This document shows positions 15,889 through 23,458 of a stretch of 64,000 nucleotides of DNA, one piece after another. The stretch is from CALREJ01 sp035547395. GTDB lineage: Bacteria; Patescibacteriota; Gracilibacteria; Peribacterales; Peribacteraceae. Position numbers and translations under genes: made by a program. The stretch is taken from NCBI GenBank assembly GCA_035547395.1, contig DASZVA010000014.1, forward strand, positions 1 to 64,000, written 5' to 3'. Every line of letters begins with the position of its first letter. Position 1 is the stretch's first letter. Below the pieces are notes generated by a model. The model had not been told where the DNA came from and searched no databases. It was given only the letters and a program-made list of their open reading frames with translations.

Positions 15889-18441
15889 ATGAGACTTGAG
15901 GCTACGAAGAAGCAACCGCCGGGGTTACTGCTCTCCGCCGCAGCGCTGCTGATCTGCGCGCTGGGCGCCTACCTGCTCGCGACAAATATCGCGAAGGCAC
16001 TCGCTGCAACCACGGTCATCACACCCACAACAATGGACGGCTGGACATTGCAGCCGTCCGGTAACGCATCCGGCAGCCTGGTTACGGGACCGGCGACGCC
16101 TCCGGCGGGATCCGGAAGCATGCGGCTCTCCGTGGGACCGAACGGAAACGACGGCATTCAGCTGCGCAACACGTCGTTCTCCGGCACGAAGCTGACCGAC
16201 CTGACGCAGCTGTCGTATTCCACCTACGTGACGCACAACAGCGGTTGTCAGGCGCCGTACATCGTCCTGGACGTGGACACCAATCACAACGGCACGCCGG
16301 ACGATCTTCTGTTCTTTGAACCCTGCTACCAGAATGGCAGCTACACGGGTGCGACTGTTCCCAACCAGGGAAACGTCACGCTCAACACCTGGCAGCAGTG
16401 GAACGCGCTCACCGGCGGTTGGTGGTCGCTGAACGCGGGCAACGGCGGTCCGCCGCTCGTCACGCTCGCGCAGTACGCCGCGTCGCATAGCGGGGCCACC
16501 ATCGTCAATAGCGGCACCGGATCGCTCGGCGGGCTTCGCGTCGACGCCGGATTCGGCGCCCCGCCGTGGAACAACTTCGTCGGCAACGTCGACAACGTCA
16601 CGGTCGGCGTCCGCGGACTCACGACGACCTACAATTTTGAGCCGACGGGCGTCACGGGCGGATCCTCAAGTTCGAGTTCCGTCTCCAGCATGAGCAGTTC
16701 GTCACTGAGCAGCTCATCGAATTCCAGCTCATCCGTTTCATCTTCATCGTCGAGCAGCAGCTCCGTCTCGTCTTCATCGCTCTCGAGTTCATCCGTGAGT
16801 TCGAGTTCAGTGTCGTCTTCGCTCCCGAGTTCCAGCTCAAGCACGTCCAGCAACATGTGCACGCCGAACGTCAGCAATGCGAATCTGCTCGGCTACTGGA
16901 AGTTTGACGAGGGAAGCGGCACGACAGCCGTGGATTCGTCGGGAAACAATCATCCCGGCACGCTCGAAAACGGCGTCGTCCGGACAGGCAGCGGCGCGCC
17001 GCAAATCTCCCCCAATCCGCACGCACTCAGCTTCGACGGTACCAATGATCAGGTGCGCGTGAGCGGATCAGGAGGAACATTCAACTTCGGCAGCGGCACG
17101 TCGTTCACCGTCTCCGCATTCGTAAAAACAACGAGTGGCAATAGATCGGTGCTCGGCAATTTCAACGGCAGCAGTCCGTATCGCGGCTGGGGACTCTATC
17201 TGTATTCCAGCAACCGCGTCGACTTCTTCGCCTACGGCAATCTGGGCATCAACGACGTCTCAATGCCGTCGAGTGTGAACCTGCTCGATAACAACTGGCA
17301 CAACATCACGGGCGTCTTCACACGCAGCGGCAACAACATCACGATCCGGTCATACGTCGACGGAACGCTGATCGGCACGTCCACCGCGACGGTCGGCAAC
17401 ATAGCATCAAACAGCGACCTGCTCTTCGGTCATTATCTGGGCCAGCCGAATTTCAGCGGCAGTCTGGATGACATCCGCGTCTACGCGCGCGCATTGAGCG
17501 CGAACGAAGTGCAGAGTCTGGCAGGCGGATGCCCGTCTAGTTCGAGCAGTTCGTCATCGGTCAGCAGCACGTCTTCCTCGTCATCGAGTTCGCTGTCATC
17601 GAGTAGTTCCTCGGTGTCCAGCAGCTCCTCGACCTCCAGCATCAGCGGCGGCATTCCGACTTGCGGCGGCCTCAACGCGACGATCTACGTCAACGCACAG
17701 GGTAGAGTCGTGGGCGGTCCCGATAACGGCATGTATTACGGAGGACTGCTCCTTGGTTCCAACGGCAATGACGTAATCGTCGGCACCATCGGACCGGACA
17801 TGATCCTGGGCGGAAACGGAGATGACGTCATCTGTGGCGGAGGAGGAAACGACTTCATCAACGGCGGCAACGGAAATGACCGCATCGCCGGCGAAGCGGG
17901 CAACGACTATATCGTGGGCAGCAACGGTCAGGATAGCGTGTGCGCAGGTGCGGGCAACGATGTGGTCTTCGCGGAAAACGGCAATGATCGCATTGACGGC
18001 GGCGGGGGGCAGGACATGCTCTTCGGAGGATTCGGTCAGGACCTCTGTGCGCGCGGCACGACCAATCTCAGCTGTGAACAGACGCAATCGACCGCGCTTC
18101 CCGAATGCAGCAGTTTGGTCTCGGGGATGAGCGGTTCCAATACCTCGGCGCCGTCTTCCAGCAGTCAGTCGTCGCAGAGCAGCAGTTCGCTCTCGAGCCA
18201 ATCGAGCGCGTCGTCGCTCAGCAGCTCACCGAGCAGCACATCATCGGTGGCAAGCTCGCTGTCATCCATAAGTTCGTCGTCGAACAGCAGCGTTTTGAAT
18301 TCTAGTTCGTCTCTCTCCGCATCGAGCGTTTCGAGCGGATCGTCGAACTCCAGCTTCAGCAGCAATGCATCGCTCAGCTCATCGGTTGCGAGCACAAGCA
18401 GCGCCTCGTCCGTGAGCAGCAGTTCAAGCGTCAGCTCATAA
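15889..18441 (+). CDS. Secreted protein with LamG-like domain and RTX-type Ca2+ repeats
   Basis: 850 aa. An N-terminal hydrophobic signal or anchor (about 13-40) is followed by a beta-rich domain (45-250), a Ser-rich linker (257-320), a LamG/concanavalin-like domain (about 333-548, starting LLGYWKFDEGSG), a second Ser linker, an RTX block (about 600-720) with repeated GGNGDD and GGGGND nonapeptides that bind Ca2+, and a Ser-rich tail of about 110 residues to the end. The protein is expected on the cell surface or secreted, with a glycan-binding or adhesive role. There is no LPxTG motif. The start follows a long pyrimidine tract. A terminator hairpin lies 25 nt after the stop. Confidence 0.85.
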   Translation: MRLEATKKQPPGLLLSAAALLICALGAYLLATNIAKALAATTVITPTTMDGWTLQPSGNASGSLVTGPATPPAGSGSMRLSVGPNGNDGIQLRNTSFSGTKLTDLTQLSYSTYVTHNSGCQAPYIVLDVDTNHNGTPDDLLFFEPCYQNGSYTGATVPNQGNVTLNTWQQWNALTGGWWSLNAGNGGPPLVTLAQYAASHSGATIVNSGTGSLGGLRVDAGFGAPPWNNFVGNVDNVTVGVRGLTTTYNFEPTGVTGGSSSSSSVSSMSSSSLSSSSNSSSSVSSSSSSSSSVSSSSLSSSSVSSSSVSSSLPSSSSSTSSNMCTPNVSNANLLGYWKFDEGSGTTAVDSSGNNHPGTLENGVVRTGSGAPQISPNPHALSFDGTNDQVRVSGSGGTFNFGSGTSFTVSAFVKTTSGNRSVLGNFNGSSPYRGWGLYLYSSNRVDFFAYGNLGINDVSMPSSVNLLDNNWHNITGVFTRSGNNITIRSYVDGTLIGTSTATVGNIASNSDLLFGHYLGQPNFSGSLDDIRVYARALSANEVQSLAGGCPSSSSSSSSVSSTSSSSSSSLSSSSSSVSSSSSTSSISGGIPTCGGLNATIYVNAQGRVVGGPDNGMYYGGLLLGSNGNDVIVGTIGPDMILGGNGDDVICGGGGNDFINGGNGNDRIAGEAGNDYIVGSNGQDSVCAGAGNDVVFAENGNDRIDGGGGQDMLFGGFGQDLCARGTTNLSCEQTQSTALPECSSLVSGMSGSNTSAPSSSSQSSQSSSSLSSQSSASSLSSSPSSTSSVASSLSSISSSSNSSVLNSSSSLSASSVSSGSSNSSFSSNASLSSSVASTSSASSVSSSSSVSS

Positions 18442-18465
18442 ACAACCCATACAAACGTGGGCATG

Positions 18466-18490
18466 AAGGGGGGCTTCGGCCCCTCTTTTG
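18466..18490 (+). terminator. Rho-independent terminator of the LamG/RTX gene
   Basis: A GC-rich stem with TTCG loop (AGGGG..GGC TTCG GCCCCT) is followed by CTTTTG. Confidence 0.75.
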
Positions 18491-18508
18491 TGATGATCAA
18501 ACGGAAGC

Positions 18509-19024
18509 TCAAGCGCGGGGATCCGTGTGCCGGAATTTGTGAGCGATCATTCTCTTGAGGGACAGCCAGTACATGTTCACCCGCTCCGTCGACTTGATGC
18601 GTATTTGCTTCAGCGGAAGCCGGAACAATTGCCGCAGCTTACGCCGGAGCATTCTCGCAAAACGCTCGCGCACCTCGGGATGCTCCGCAGCAAACGCATG
18701 CGAGTCTCCTCTCAAAAGAAGCATGTCATCGATCACGTGCAGCGTGCCGCCTCCGACTATCGGCGCCGCGGGATCTGCATCCGGATAGCACCGAAGAATC
18801 GCTTCATCCGGCATCGTGCAATCGGGCGCAACGAAGAGGGAATAAGCGGCGACGTCCTGCAGCTGTTCTTGAGTGCCGCTTCGTATGTGTGACACTGCGT
18901 CGCGGGCAATGACGTACTCATGACCTTTCTGCAGAGTGTTCGGATCGAGGATATTCATTCCGGCAATGCGGAATTGCATCGATCCAATATCAGGAAAATC
19001 GCGATCGGTCCTTTCCATGTGCAC
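18509..19024 (-). CDS. Hypothetical protein (171 aa)
   Basis: A 171-residue soluble protein I do not recognise. It has a mixed N-terminal region (MQFRIAGMNILDP), a central VIDDMLLLRG segment and a strongly basic helical C-terminus (RMLRRKLRQLFRLPLKQIRI onwards) that could bind nucleic acid or acidic membrane. No signal peptide or TM helix is visible. It stands alone between the RTX gene terminator and the divergent Mg2+ ATPase gene. Codon use resembles the neighbouring chromosomal genes, so it is likely a resident gene. Confidence 0.55.
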   Translation of the reverse strand: MHMERTDRDFPDIGSMQFRIAGMNILDPNTLQKGHEYVIARDAVSHIRSGTQEQLQDVAAYSLFVAPDCTMPDEAILRCYPDADPAAPIVGGGTLHVIDDMLLLRGDSHAFAAEHPEVRERFARMLRRKLRQLFRLPLKQIRIKSTERVNMYWLSLKRMIAHKFRHTDPRA

Positions 19025-19112
19025 ATGCTCTCACCGTAGTCCCGATTGTCAATCATTCACGAATGACGATTCCGGCGGATTCTGAGAGAGTGCAAAAAAC
19101 GGCATTTTCCTG

Positions 19113-19118
19113 TATAAT
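19113..19118 (+). promoter_or_regulatory. -10 box of the Mg2+ ATPase gene
   Basis: TATAAT at 19113-19118 predicts a start near 19125, giving an 8-nt leader. AAGGA (19121-19125) could act as a weak Shine-Dalgarno site only if transcription starts earlier. No clear -35 box. Confidence 0.45.
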
Positions 19119-19132
19119 AAAAGGAAAAACAC

Positions 19133-21700
19133 ATGCCCTCCACACCCCTGTCCCACACGGCCGCACGCTGCGAGGAATATGAGTCGTTCGCCCGGGCTGC
19201 GGAGGCGGGTTTGTATCGATCACTGCAATCGAGTGCGGACGGGTTGAAGGATGCCGAGGCAAGCAAACGATTCGCCGCAGTCGGTCCGAACGTGCTCGTG
19301 CACAAACGCGAGAAAAATATCGTGATTCAGTTTTTACTCCGATTTGCAAATCCGCTCGTCGCGGTGCTGCTCATCATCGCCGCGTTCTCCGTTTTCCTCG
19401 GCGACATCGCGAGCGCGATTTTGGTCTCGATCATGGCGATCGTGAGCGTGCTGATTTCCTTCACGCAGGAATACAAGGCCGGCAAGGAAGCGCAGAAGTT
19501 GAGCGACATGGTGCGGACGACCGCATCCGTAAGACGCAACGGTGCAGTAAAAGAATTGCAGATGAAATTGGTCGTGCCCGGCGACATCGTGGAACTGAAA
19601 GCCGGCGACATGATTCCGGCGGACATGCGCATTCTGGAATCGAAAGACCTCTTCGTGAATCAGGCGTCGTTCACCGGCGAATCGTATCCGGTCGAAAAAT
19701 TTCCGGATTCCGTGCTGACGACGACGTGTGAGTTGAATGAAATGACAAACATCGCGTTCATGGGTTCCAGCGTCGTGAGCGGATCCGCGCGCGGCATCGT
19801 GCTCACGACCGGAGCAAACACGCAGTTCGGTGAAATCAGCAAGAGACTCAGTGAAATCACCGAAGTCTCCGGGTTCGATCGGGGCATTTCACGCCTCACC
19901 TGGATGATGATCCAGTTCATGATCGCGCTCGTGCTCATCATCTTCGCGATCAACTGGCTCTTCCGCGCGAACTGGGTGGATGCATTGCTTTTTTCGCTCG
20001 CGGTCGCGGTCGGTTTGACGCCGGAAATGCTCCCGATGGTCGTCGCGCTCAATCTCGCGAAAGGCGCGATCGGCATGTCGAAGAAAAGCGTGATCGTGAA
20101 GAAACTCAACTCCATGCAGAACTTCGGATCGATGGACGTGCTGTGCACGGATAAAACCGGCACGCTCACGCTCGATAAAATCGTGCTGGAAAAATTCTGC
20201 GACGTCGCGGGCAAGCAGAACGAATCGGTCCTGCAGTATGCGTATCTCAACAGTTTCTATCAGACGGGGATGAAGGACCTTCTGGATCGCACGATTTTGG
20301 ATCACGAACACACGGCGATGCACGGCTACAAGAAGATCGACGAAATTCCGTTCGATTTCTCGCGCAGGGTGATGTCGGTGATCGTCGAGATCGATCGGAA
20401 AAACCTGCTGATCTGCAAAGGCGCGCCGGAGGAAATCTACAAGCGTTGCACCCACTACGAACTCGATGGAAAAATCTATGACATCGATGCCGCGAAGCTC
20501 ACGTTCCTCAAGAAGGAATACGATGAATTGAGCGCGCAGGGATTCCGCGTGCTCGGCGTCGCTTATAAAGAAACTCCGCCGACGCAATCAGCATATTCAA
20601 AAGACGACGAAGGCAAGCTGATCCTCAAGGGCTATCTCGCGTTCCTCGATCCGCCGAAGACGACCGCGCTCGAGACGATCAATGCGCTGAGGAAGCTCGG
20701 CATCAGCGTGAAGGTGCTCACCGGCGACAACGCGCTGGTGACGAAAAAAATCTGCACCGAGGTCGGCCTCAACGTCGACAATATCCTTACGGGCGACGAT
20801 CTGGAAACGATGTCCGATGACGCGCTGCAGCAGTCCGTCCAGACGGTCACGGTCTTCGCGCGCCTCTCGCCGCTGCAGAAGGAACGCGTGATTCAGGCGC
20901 TGCATGCGACCAGGCACGTCGTCGGGTATCTCGGCGACGGCATCAATGACGCGCCCGCTCTCAAGGCGGCCGACGTCGGCATCTCGGTGAACAACGCCGT
21001 CGACATCGCGAAGGAATCCGCGGACATCATTCTGCTCAAGAAAAGTTTGATCGTGCTGCGCGACGGCGTCGTGGAAGGCAGAAAAACATTCAGCAACATT
21101 CTGAAATACATCCGCATGGGCACGAGCTCGAACCTCGGCAACATGTTCTCCATGACCGGCGCAAGCTTGTTCCTGCCGTACCTTCCGATGACGCCGATCC
21201 AAATCCTGCTCAATAACTTCCTCTATGATCTGTCGCAGCTTGCGATTCCGACGGACGAGGTGGATGAAGAGGCGATCGCGAAGCCGCATCAGTGGGACAT
21301 GCCATCGATTCGCAGATTTATGATCGTCTTCGGATCGATCAGTTCACTCTTCGACTTCCTCACGTTCTGGCTGCTTGTCTCCGTGTTCCACGCGACGGCC
21401 GACATCTTCCACACCGCATGGTTCGTGGAATCACTCACCACGCAGACGCTCGTGATCTATGTCATCCGAACACGCAAGATACCGTTCTTCCAGAGCCGTC
21501 CGAGCACGCTGCTGTTCGTCTCCACGATTCTGCTCACGCTCATCGGATTGATTCTGCCGTACTCAAAACTCGCAGCGGCACTGCAATTCGTCGCGCTCGG
21601 TCTGCCGTACGTCGCGATGATCACCGGCATTCTGATCGCGTATCTGCTCGTGACGCAGGTCTGCAAAAAATACTTCATCAAGAAGTTCGGGTATCAGTAA
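19133..21700 (+). CDS. mgtA: Mg2+-importing P-type ATPase (MgtA/MgtB type)
   Basis: 855 aa, the usual size of type IIIB P-type ATPases. Visible elements are the cation-ATPase N-terminal region, the actuator motif FTGES (about 180), a membrane motif VGLTPEMLPMVVALNLAKGA characteristic of MgtA/MgtB, the phosphorylation site CTDKTGTLT with Asp340, and the hinge LTGDN and GDGINDAPAL motifs. About ten TM helices are expected. It would import Mg2+ across the cytoplasmic membrane at the cost of ATP. No mgtR-like leader or PhoP site is evident upstream. The gene is monocistronic, followed by a tRNA-Phe relic. The assignment to this subfamily rests on the TPEMLPM motif and is strong. Confidence 0.92.
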   Translation: MPSTPLSHTAARCEEYESFARAAEAGLYRSLQSSADGLKDAEASKRFAAVGPNVLVHKREKNIVIQFLLRFANPLVAVLLIIAAFSVFLGDIASAILVSIMAIVSVLISFTQEYKAGKEAQKLSDMVRTTASVRRNGAVKELQMKLVVPGDIVELKAGDMIPADMRILESKDLFVNQASFTGESYPVEKFPDSVLTTTCELNEMTNIAFMGSSVVSGSARGIVLTTGANTQFGEISKRLSEITEVSGFDRGISRLTWMMIQFMIALVLIIFAINWLFRANWVDALLFSLAVAVGLTPEMLPMVVALNLAKGAIGMSKKSVIVKKLNSMQNFGSMDVLCTDKTGTLTLDKIVLEKFCDVAGKQNESVLQYAYLNSFYQTGMKDLLDRTILDHEHTAMHGYKKIDEIPFDFSRRVMSVIVEIDRKNLLICKGAPEEIYKRCTHYELDGKIYDIDAAKLTFLKKEYDELSAQGFRVLGVAYKETPPTQSAYSKDDEGKLILKGYLAFLDPPKTTALETINALRKLGISVKVLTGDNALVTKKICTEVGLNVDNILTGDDLETMSDDALQQSVQTVTVFARLSPLQKERVIQALHATRHVVGYLGDGINDAPALKAADVGISVNNAVDIAKESADIILLKKSLIVLRDGVVEGRKTFSNILKYIRMGTSSNLGNMFSMTGASLFLPYLPMTPIQILLNNFLYDLSQLAIPTDEVDEEAIAKPHQWDMPSIRRFMIVFGSISSLFDFLTFWLLVSVFHATADIFHTAWFVESLTTQTLVIYVIRTRKIPFFQSRPSTLLFVSTILLTLIGLILPYSKLAAALQFVALGLPYVAMITGILIAYLLVTQVCKKYFIKKFGYQ

Positions 21701-21711
21701 ATAAACGAAGA

Positions 21712-21809
21712 ATGTGAAGATGGTGGCCCAGGCCGGCCCTTCGGCAAGCTCAGGATGACATTTTTTTTGATAATGGAGAACCGGCGACACCTCGCTCTTC
21801 AGGCGAGTG
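21712..21809 (-). pseudogene. Partial tandem copy of tRNA-Phe with insertion
   Basis: Bases 21712-21736 and 21780-21809 repeat the 3' trailer, CCA end, part of the T-arm and the anticodon arm of the functional tRNA-Phe just to the right. They are separated by a 43-bp insertion (21737-21779) that begins with a segment (CCCTTCGGCAAGCTCAGGA) resembling a dispersed repeat seen at about 36.15 and 39.65 kb. The 5' half of the tRNA is missing, so it is not functional. Confidence 0.75.
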
Positions 21810-21818
21810 ATGTGAAGA

Positions 21819-21894
21819 TGGTGGCCCAGGCCGGGATCGAACCGGCGACACCTCGCTCTTCAGGCGAGTGCTCTACCAGCTGAGCTACCGGGCC
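21819..21894 (-). tRNA. tRNA-Phe(GAA)
   Basis: 76 nt with encoded CCA. Acceptor GGCCCGG/CTGGGCC, anticodon loop CTGAAGA (anticodon GAA), T-loop TTCGATC. All stems pair. It is downstream of tRNA-Ala on the same strand. Confidence 0.96.
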
Positions 21895-21939
21895 ACGAAT
21901 ACAAGTGTAACAGACGTGATGATGAAATGATCCAAATTT

Positions 21940-22015
21940 TGGTGGAGCTGAAGGGACTTAAACCCTCGACCTCCGCAATGCGAATGCGGCGCTCTATCAG
22001 CTGAGCTACAGCCCC
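21940..22015 (-). tRNA. tRNA-Ala(CGC) with an A19-U56 elbow pair
   Basis: 76 nt with encoded CCA. The anticodon loop TTCGCAT gives anticodon CGC, and the acceptor has the G3-U70 pair that specifies alanine. The D-loop reads AGCTGATA and the T-loop TTTAAGT, so the almost universal G19-C56 tertiary pair is replaced by A19-U56, a compensated double change. Confidence 0.94.
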
Positions 22016-22074
22016 AAAGGTGAATTGCCGATGAACAAGGAACGAAGTGACGCAGTGAATCGCAAGATCCTTTG

Positions 22075-22100
22075 TCCGGCGTAGCTTCAGCGAAGACGGA
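22075..22100. repeat. 26-bp dispersed palindromic repeat (intergenic copy)
   Basis: An imperfect palindrome with arms TCCGGC and AGACGGA around GTAGCTTCAGCGA. A copy matching at 23 of 26 positions in inverted orientation lies inside rpsP at 61336-61361. Confidence 0.6.
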
Positions 22101-22210
22101 CATTTGCGCAAGTATTCATGGTCAGCTGATCCGCCTGAAGCGAACCCAAAGTATGCGTATTGTAATGACTTACGATGAAAAATCTACCATATGCATTTTA
22201 TAAAATTTGT

Positions 22211-22246
22211 TGAAAGAGGGCCCGCGTCGCAGAAGCGAGCGGGCCC
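22211..22246 (-). terminator. Terminator of small transcription unit B
   Basis: On the minus strand GGGCCCGC ... GCGGGCCC forms a strong stem followed by TCTTTC. It lies about 60 nt after the 29-codon ORF and a smaller CCAGGT/ACCTGG hairpin. Confidence 0.7.
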
Positions 22247-22302
22247 AATAGTGCCAGGTGACCTGGCAGGATTACAACGTGCAACCGTGCGCCATGCTTT
22301 GG

Positions 22303-22392
22303 CTAGGTTGCCTTCTTCGCAGCGTCCGTCGTTTGGATGGCCTTCTTAGTACTGCCGAGGAACGACGCGCTTCGTAGAGGGTGGTTCAACAT
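22303..22392 (-). CDS. 29-aa basic small protein with strong Shine-Dalgarno (unit B)
   Basis: ATG 22392 is preceded at ideal spacing by AAGGAGGT, the best ribosome-binding site in the window. The product, 29 residues starting MLNHPLRSASFLGSTKKA, is basic and Ser/Thr/Ala-rich and matches nothing I know. Its leader resembles that of the neighbouring 26-aa ORF over about 58 nt, and a terminator follows, so the unit is about 250-280 nt long. It may be a genuine micro-protein, a leader peptide, or an mRNA-like regulatory RNA. Confidence 0.5.
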   Translation of the reverse strand: MLNHPLRSASFLGSTKKAIQTTDAAKKAT

Positions 22393-22486
22393 AGAACCTC
22401 CTTAACTGTAATGGGCTCATACCCACGGGATCCTCCCCCGTTTCGTGAGCTTACCGCCATTTTGTCCCGCATTTTTGACAAGTCAA
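22393..22486 (-). promoter_or_regulatory. Promoter and conserved leader of unit B
   Basis: TTGACT (22481-22486) is a likely -35; the -10 is weak. The leader contains two small hairpins (ACGGG/CCCGT and TGGG/CCCA) followed by the Shine-Dalgarno. The pattern CACGA-ACG ... CCCGTGGGT ... GGAGG ... ATG is shared with unit A at almost the same spacing. Confidence 0.5.
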
Positions 22487-22523
22487 GAGATCCATGAATT
22501 CCGATGCAAAAAGTTTATTCATG

Positions 22524-22561
22524 AAAAAACCGCCTGCCCCCCACGGAGAGGGACAGGACGG
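22524..22561 (-). terminator. Terminator of small transcription unit A
   Basis: On the minus strand CCGTCCTGTCCC pairs with GGGGGGCAGGCGG and is followed by TTTTTTC. Confidence 0.75.
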
Positions 22562-22670
22562 CTAGAATGCCAGCCGATCATGTGGTGCTGGCGAGGAACG
22601 GACTCACTCACTTTGGAACGTCGGATCACGTATCCTGATCATTTCTGCCTCGGTGGTGGGAGCACGGTCT

Positions 22671-22751
22671 TCAGTTGTTGTGGGCGCGACCATGGCGCCC
22701 GGCGGTCTTCCGTAACTTGCAACCACTACCCCTGTAACCGATGTAGGACAT
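22671..22751 (-). CDS. 26-aa basic small protein with strong Shine-Dalgarno (unit A)
   Basis: ATG 22751 is preceded by GGGAGGA. The product (MSYIGYRGSGCKLRKTAG and eight more residues) is basic with one Cys and is not recognised. GGACATCATGTCC around the start can form a small hairpin that places the start codon next to its loop, which may modulate initiation. It lies upstream of unit B on the same strand with its own terminator about 110 nt after the stop. Confidence 0.45.
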   Translation of the reverse strand: MSYIGYRGSGCKLRKTAGRHGRAHNN

Positions 22752-22848
22752 GATGTCCTCCCAAAGTGTAGGTCCAAACCCACGGGAACTCCTGTTCTCG
22801 TATCGTGGACTTGTTGTCATTATTCGCCGATTTCGATGCGCAAGTCAA
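22752..22848 (-). promoter_or_regulatory. Promoter and conserved leader of unit A
   Basis: TTGACT (22843-22848) and AATAAT (22819-22824) form a plausible promoter with an 18-nt spacer. The leader carries the same CACGA-ACG ... CCCGTGGGT ... GGAGG ... ATG pattern as unit B, with small hairpins GAAC/GTTC and GGT/ACC. Confidence 0.5.
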
Positions 22849-23062
22849 TAGTCTATTTGAAACATCCCTCTTTACGATAAAGAGGGAAGGCTCGGAATAC
22901 ATGGATTGGGGGACATCCTTTCATAACTGGAGACACTCCGAGCTGCATCCACTCTGCGCTCAATCGATCGAAAAGAAAAGCAATCACATAGTAAGTGCCA
23001 ACATTCTCCGTCGTCAGCAATACCACGAAAGCATGCTCTTTTATTCATTTTCCCCCACTTGT

Positions 23063-23200
23063 ATGGTCAAGAAAGACGACGGACAATCAACCAGCCGCGA
23101 ATCAAGCCGCGATGCCGATATAGACGCTGCCATGGATCCGGATATCATTCATCCCGAAACCTCCTCTGAGGAAACACAGGGAAACGAAAATCAAGGATGA
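23063..23200 (+). CDS. Acidic 45-aa small protein (first of two)
   Basis: ATG 23063 follows the pyrimidine tract CATTTTCCCCCACTTGT. The 45-residue product starts MVKKDDGQSTSRESSRDADI and is rich in Asp, Glu, Ser and Asn with no hydrophobic core, so it is probably disordered. A longer reading from TTG 22805 is possible but overlaps the promoter of unit A and has no coding look. A second acidic protein of exactly the same length lies 111 nt downstream with a similar leader; the two may be distant duplicates. Function unknown. Confidence 0.5.
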   Translation: MVKKDDGQSTSRESSRDADIDAAMDPDIIHPETSSEETQGNENQG

Positions 23201-23311
23201 GACTGCCCCTCTTTCCAAAGATCGCAAAAAAGTTTTGTAAGCGAACGACATCTTCGCCGTCACTAAAACCCGCACACCTTCAGTGTTGTTACCACATTCT
23301 CATTTTTTCTT

Positions 23312-23449
23312 ATGGCAAAAACGACGGACATTGAAACAATGATCATGACGGACGGAGGAGACGATGACGATGACGGAGCAGAACCGATGGATATCGAAGA
23401 CCCGCGCGATCTCGACGATGAAGAAGACGATACGGATGACGAGCAGTAA
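23312..23449 (+). CDS. Highly acidic 45-aa small protein (second of two)
   Basis: ATG 23312 follows CTCATTTTTTCTT. The 45-residue product begins MAKTTDIETM and about half of it is Asp or Glu (runs DDDDD, DDEEDDTDDE). Such a polyacidic protein could mimic nucleic acid or bind basic proteins or cations, but nothing specific is recognised. It converges with obg, 9 nt from its stop. Length and leader match the small protein upstream. Confidence 0.55.
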   Translation: MAKTTDIETMIMTDGGDDDDDGAEPMDIEDPRDLDDEEDDTDDEQ

Positions 23450-23458
23450 TCCGAGACA

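Noticed and set aside
16660..16860. Repetitive Ser-codon tract considered as CRISPR or satellite repeat
   Set aside because: It is a reading-frame-preserving Ser-rich linker with mixed Ser codons and no fixed repeat-spacer period.
17800..18020. Regular GGNGND-coding repeats considered as a CRISPR array
   Set aside because: Period of 27 nt or less with degenerate codons matches RTX nonapeptides within an intact gene.
22520..22850. tmRNA, RNase P RNA or SRP RNA for the small transcription units
   Set aside because: No tRNA-like acceptor end, no RNase P P4 core and no SRP apical loop can be seen.
22805..23062. N-terminal extension of the acidic small protein from TTG 22805
   Set aside because: It overlaps the unit A promoter, lacks coding character, and the pyrimidine leader points to ATG 23063.
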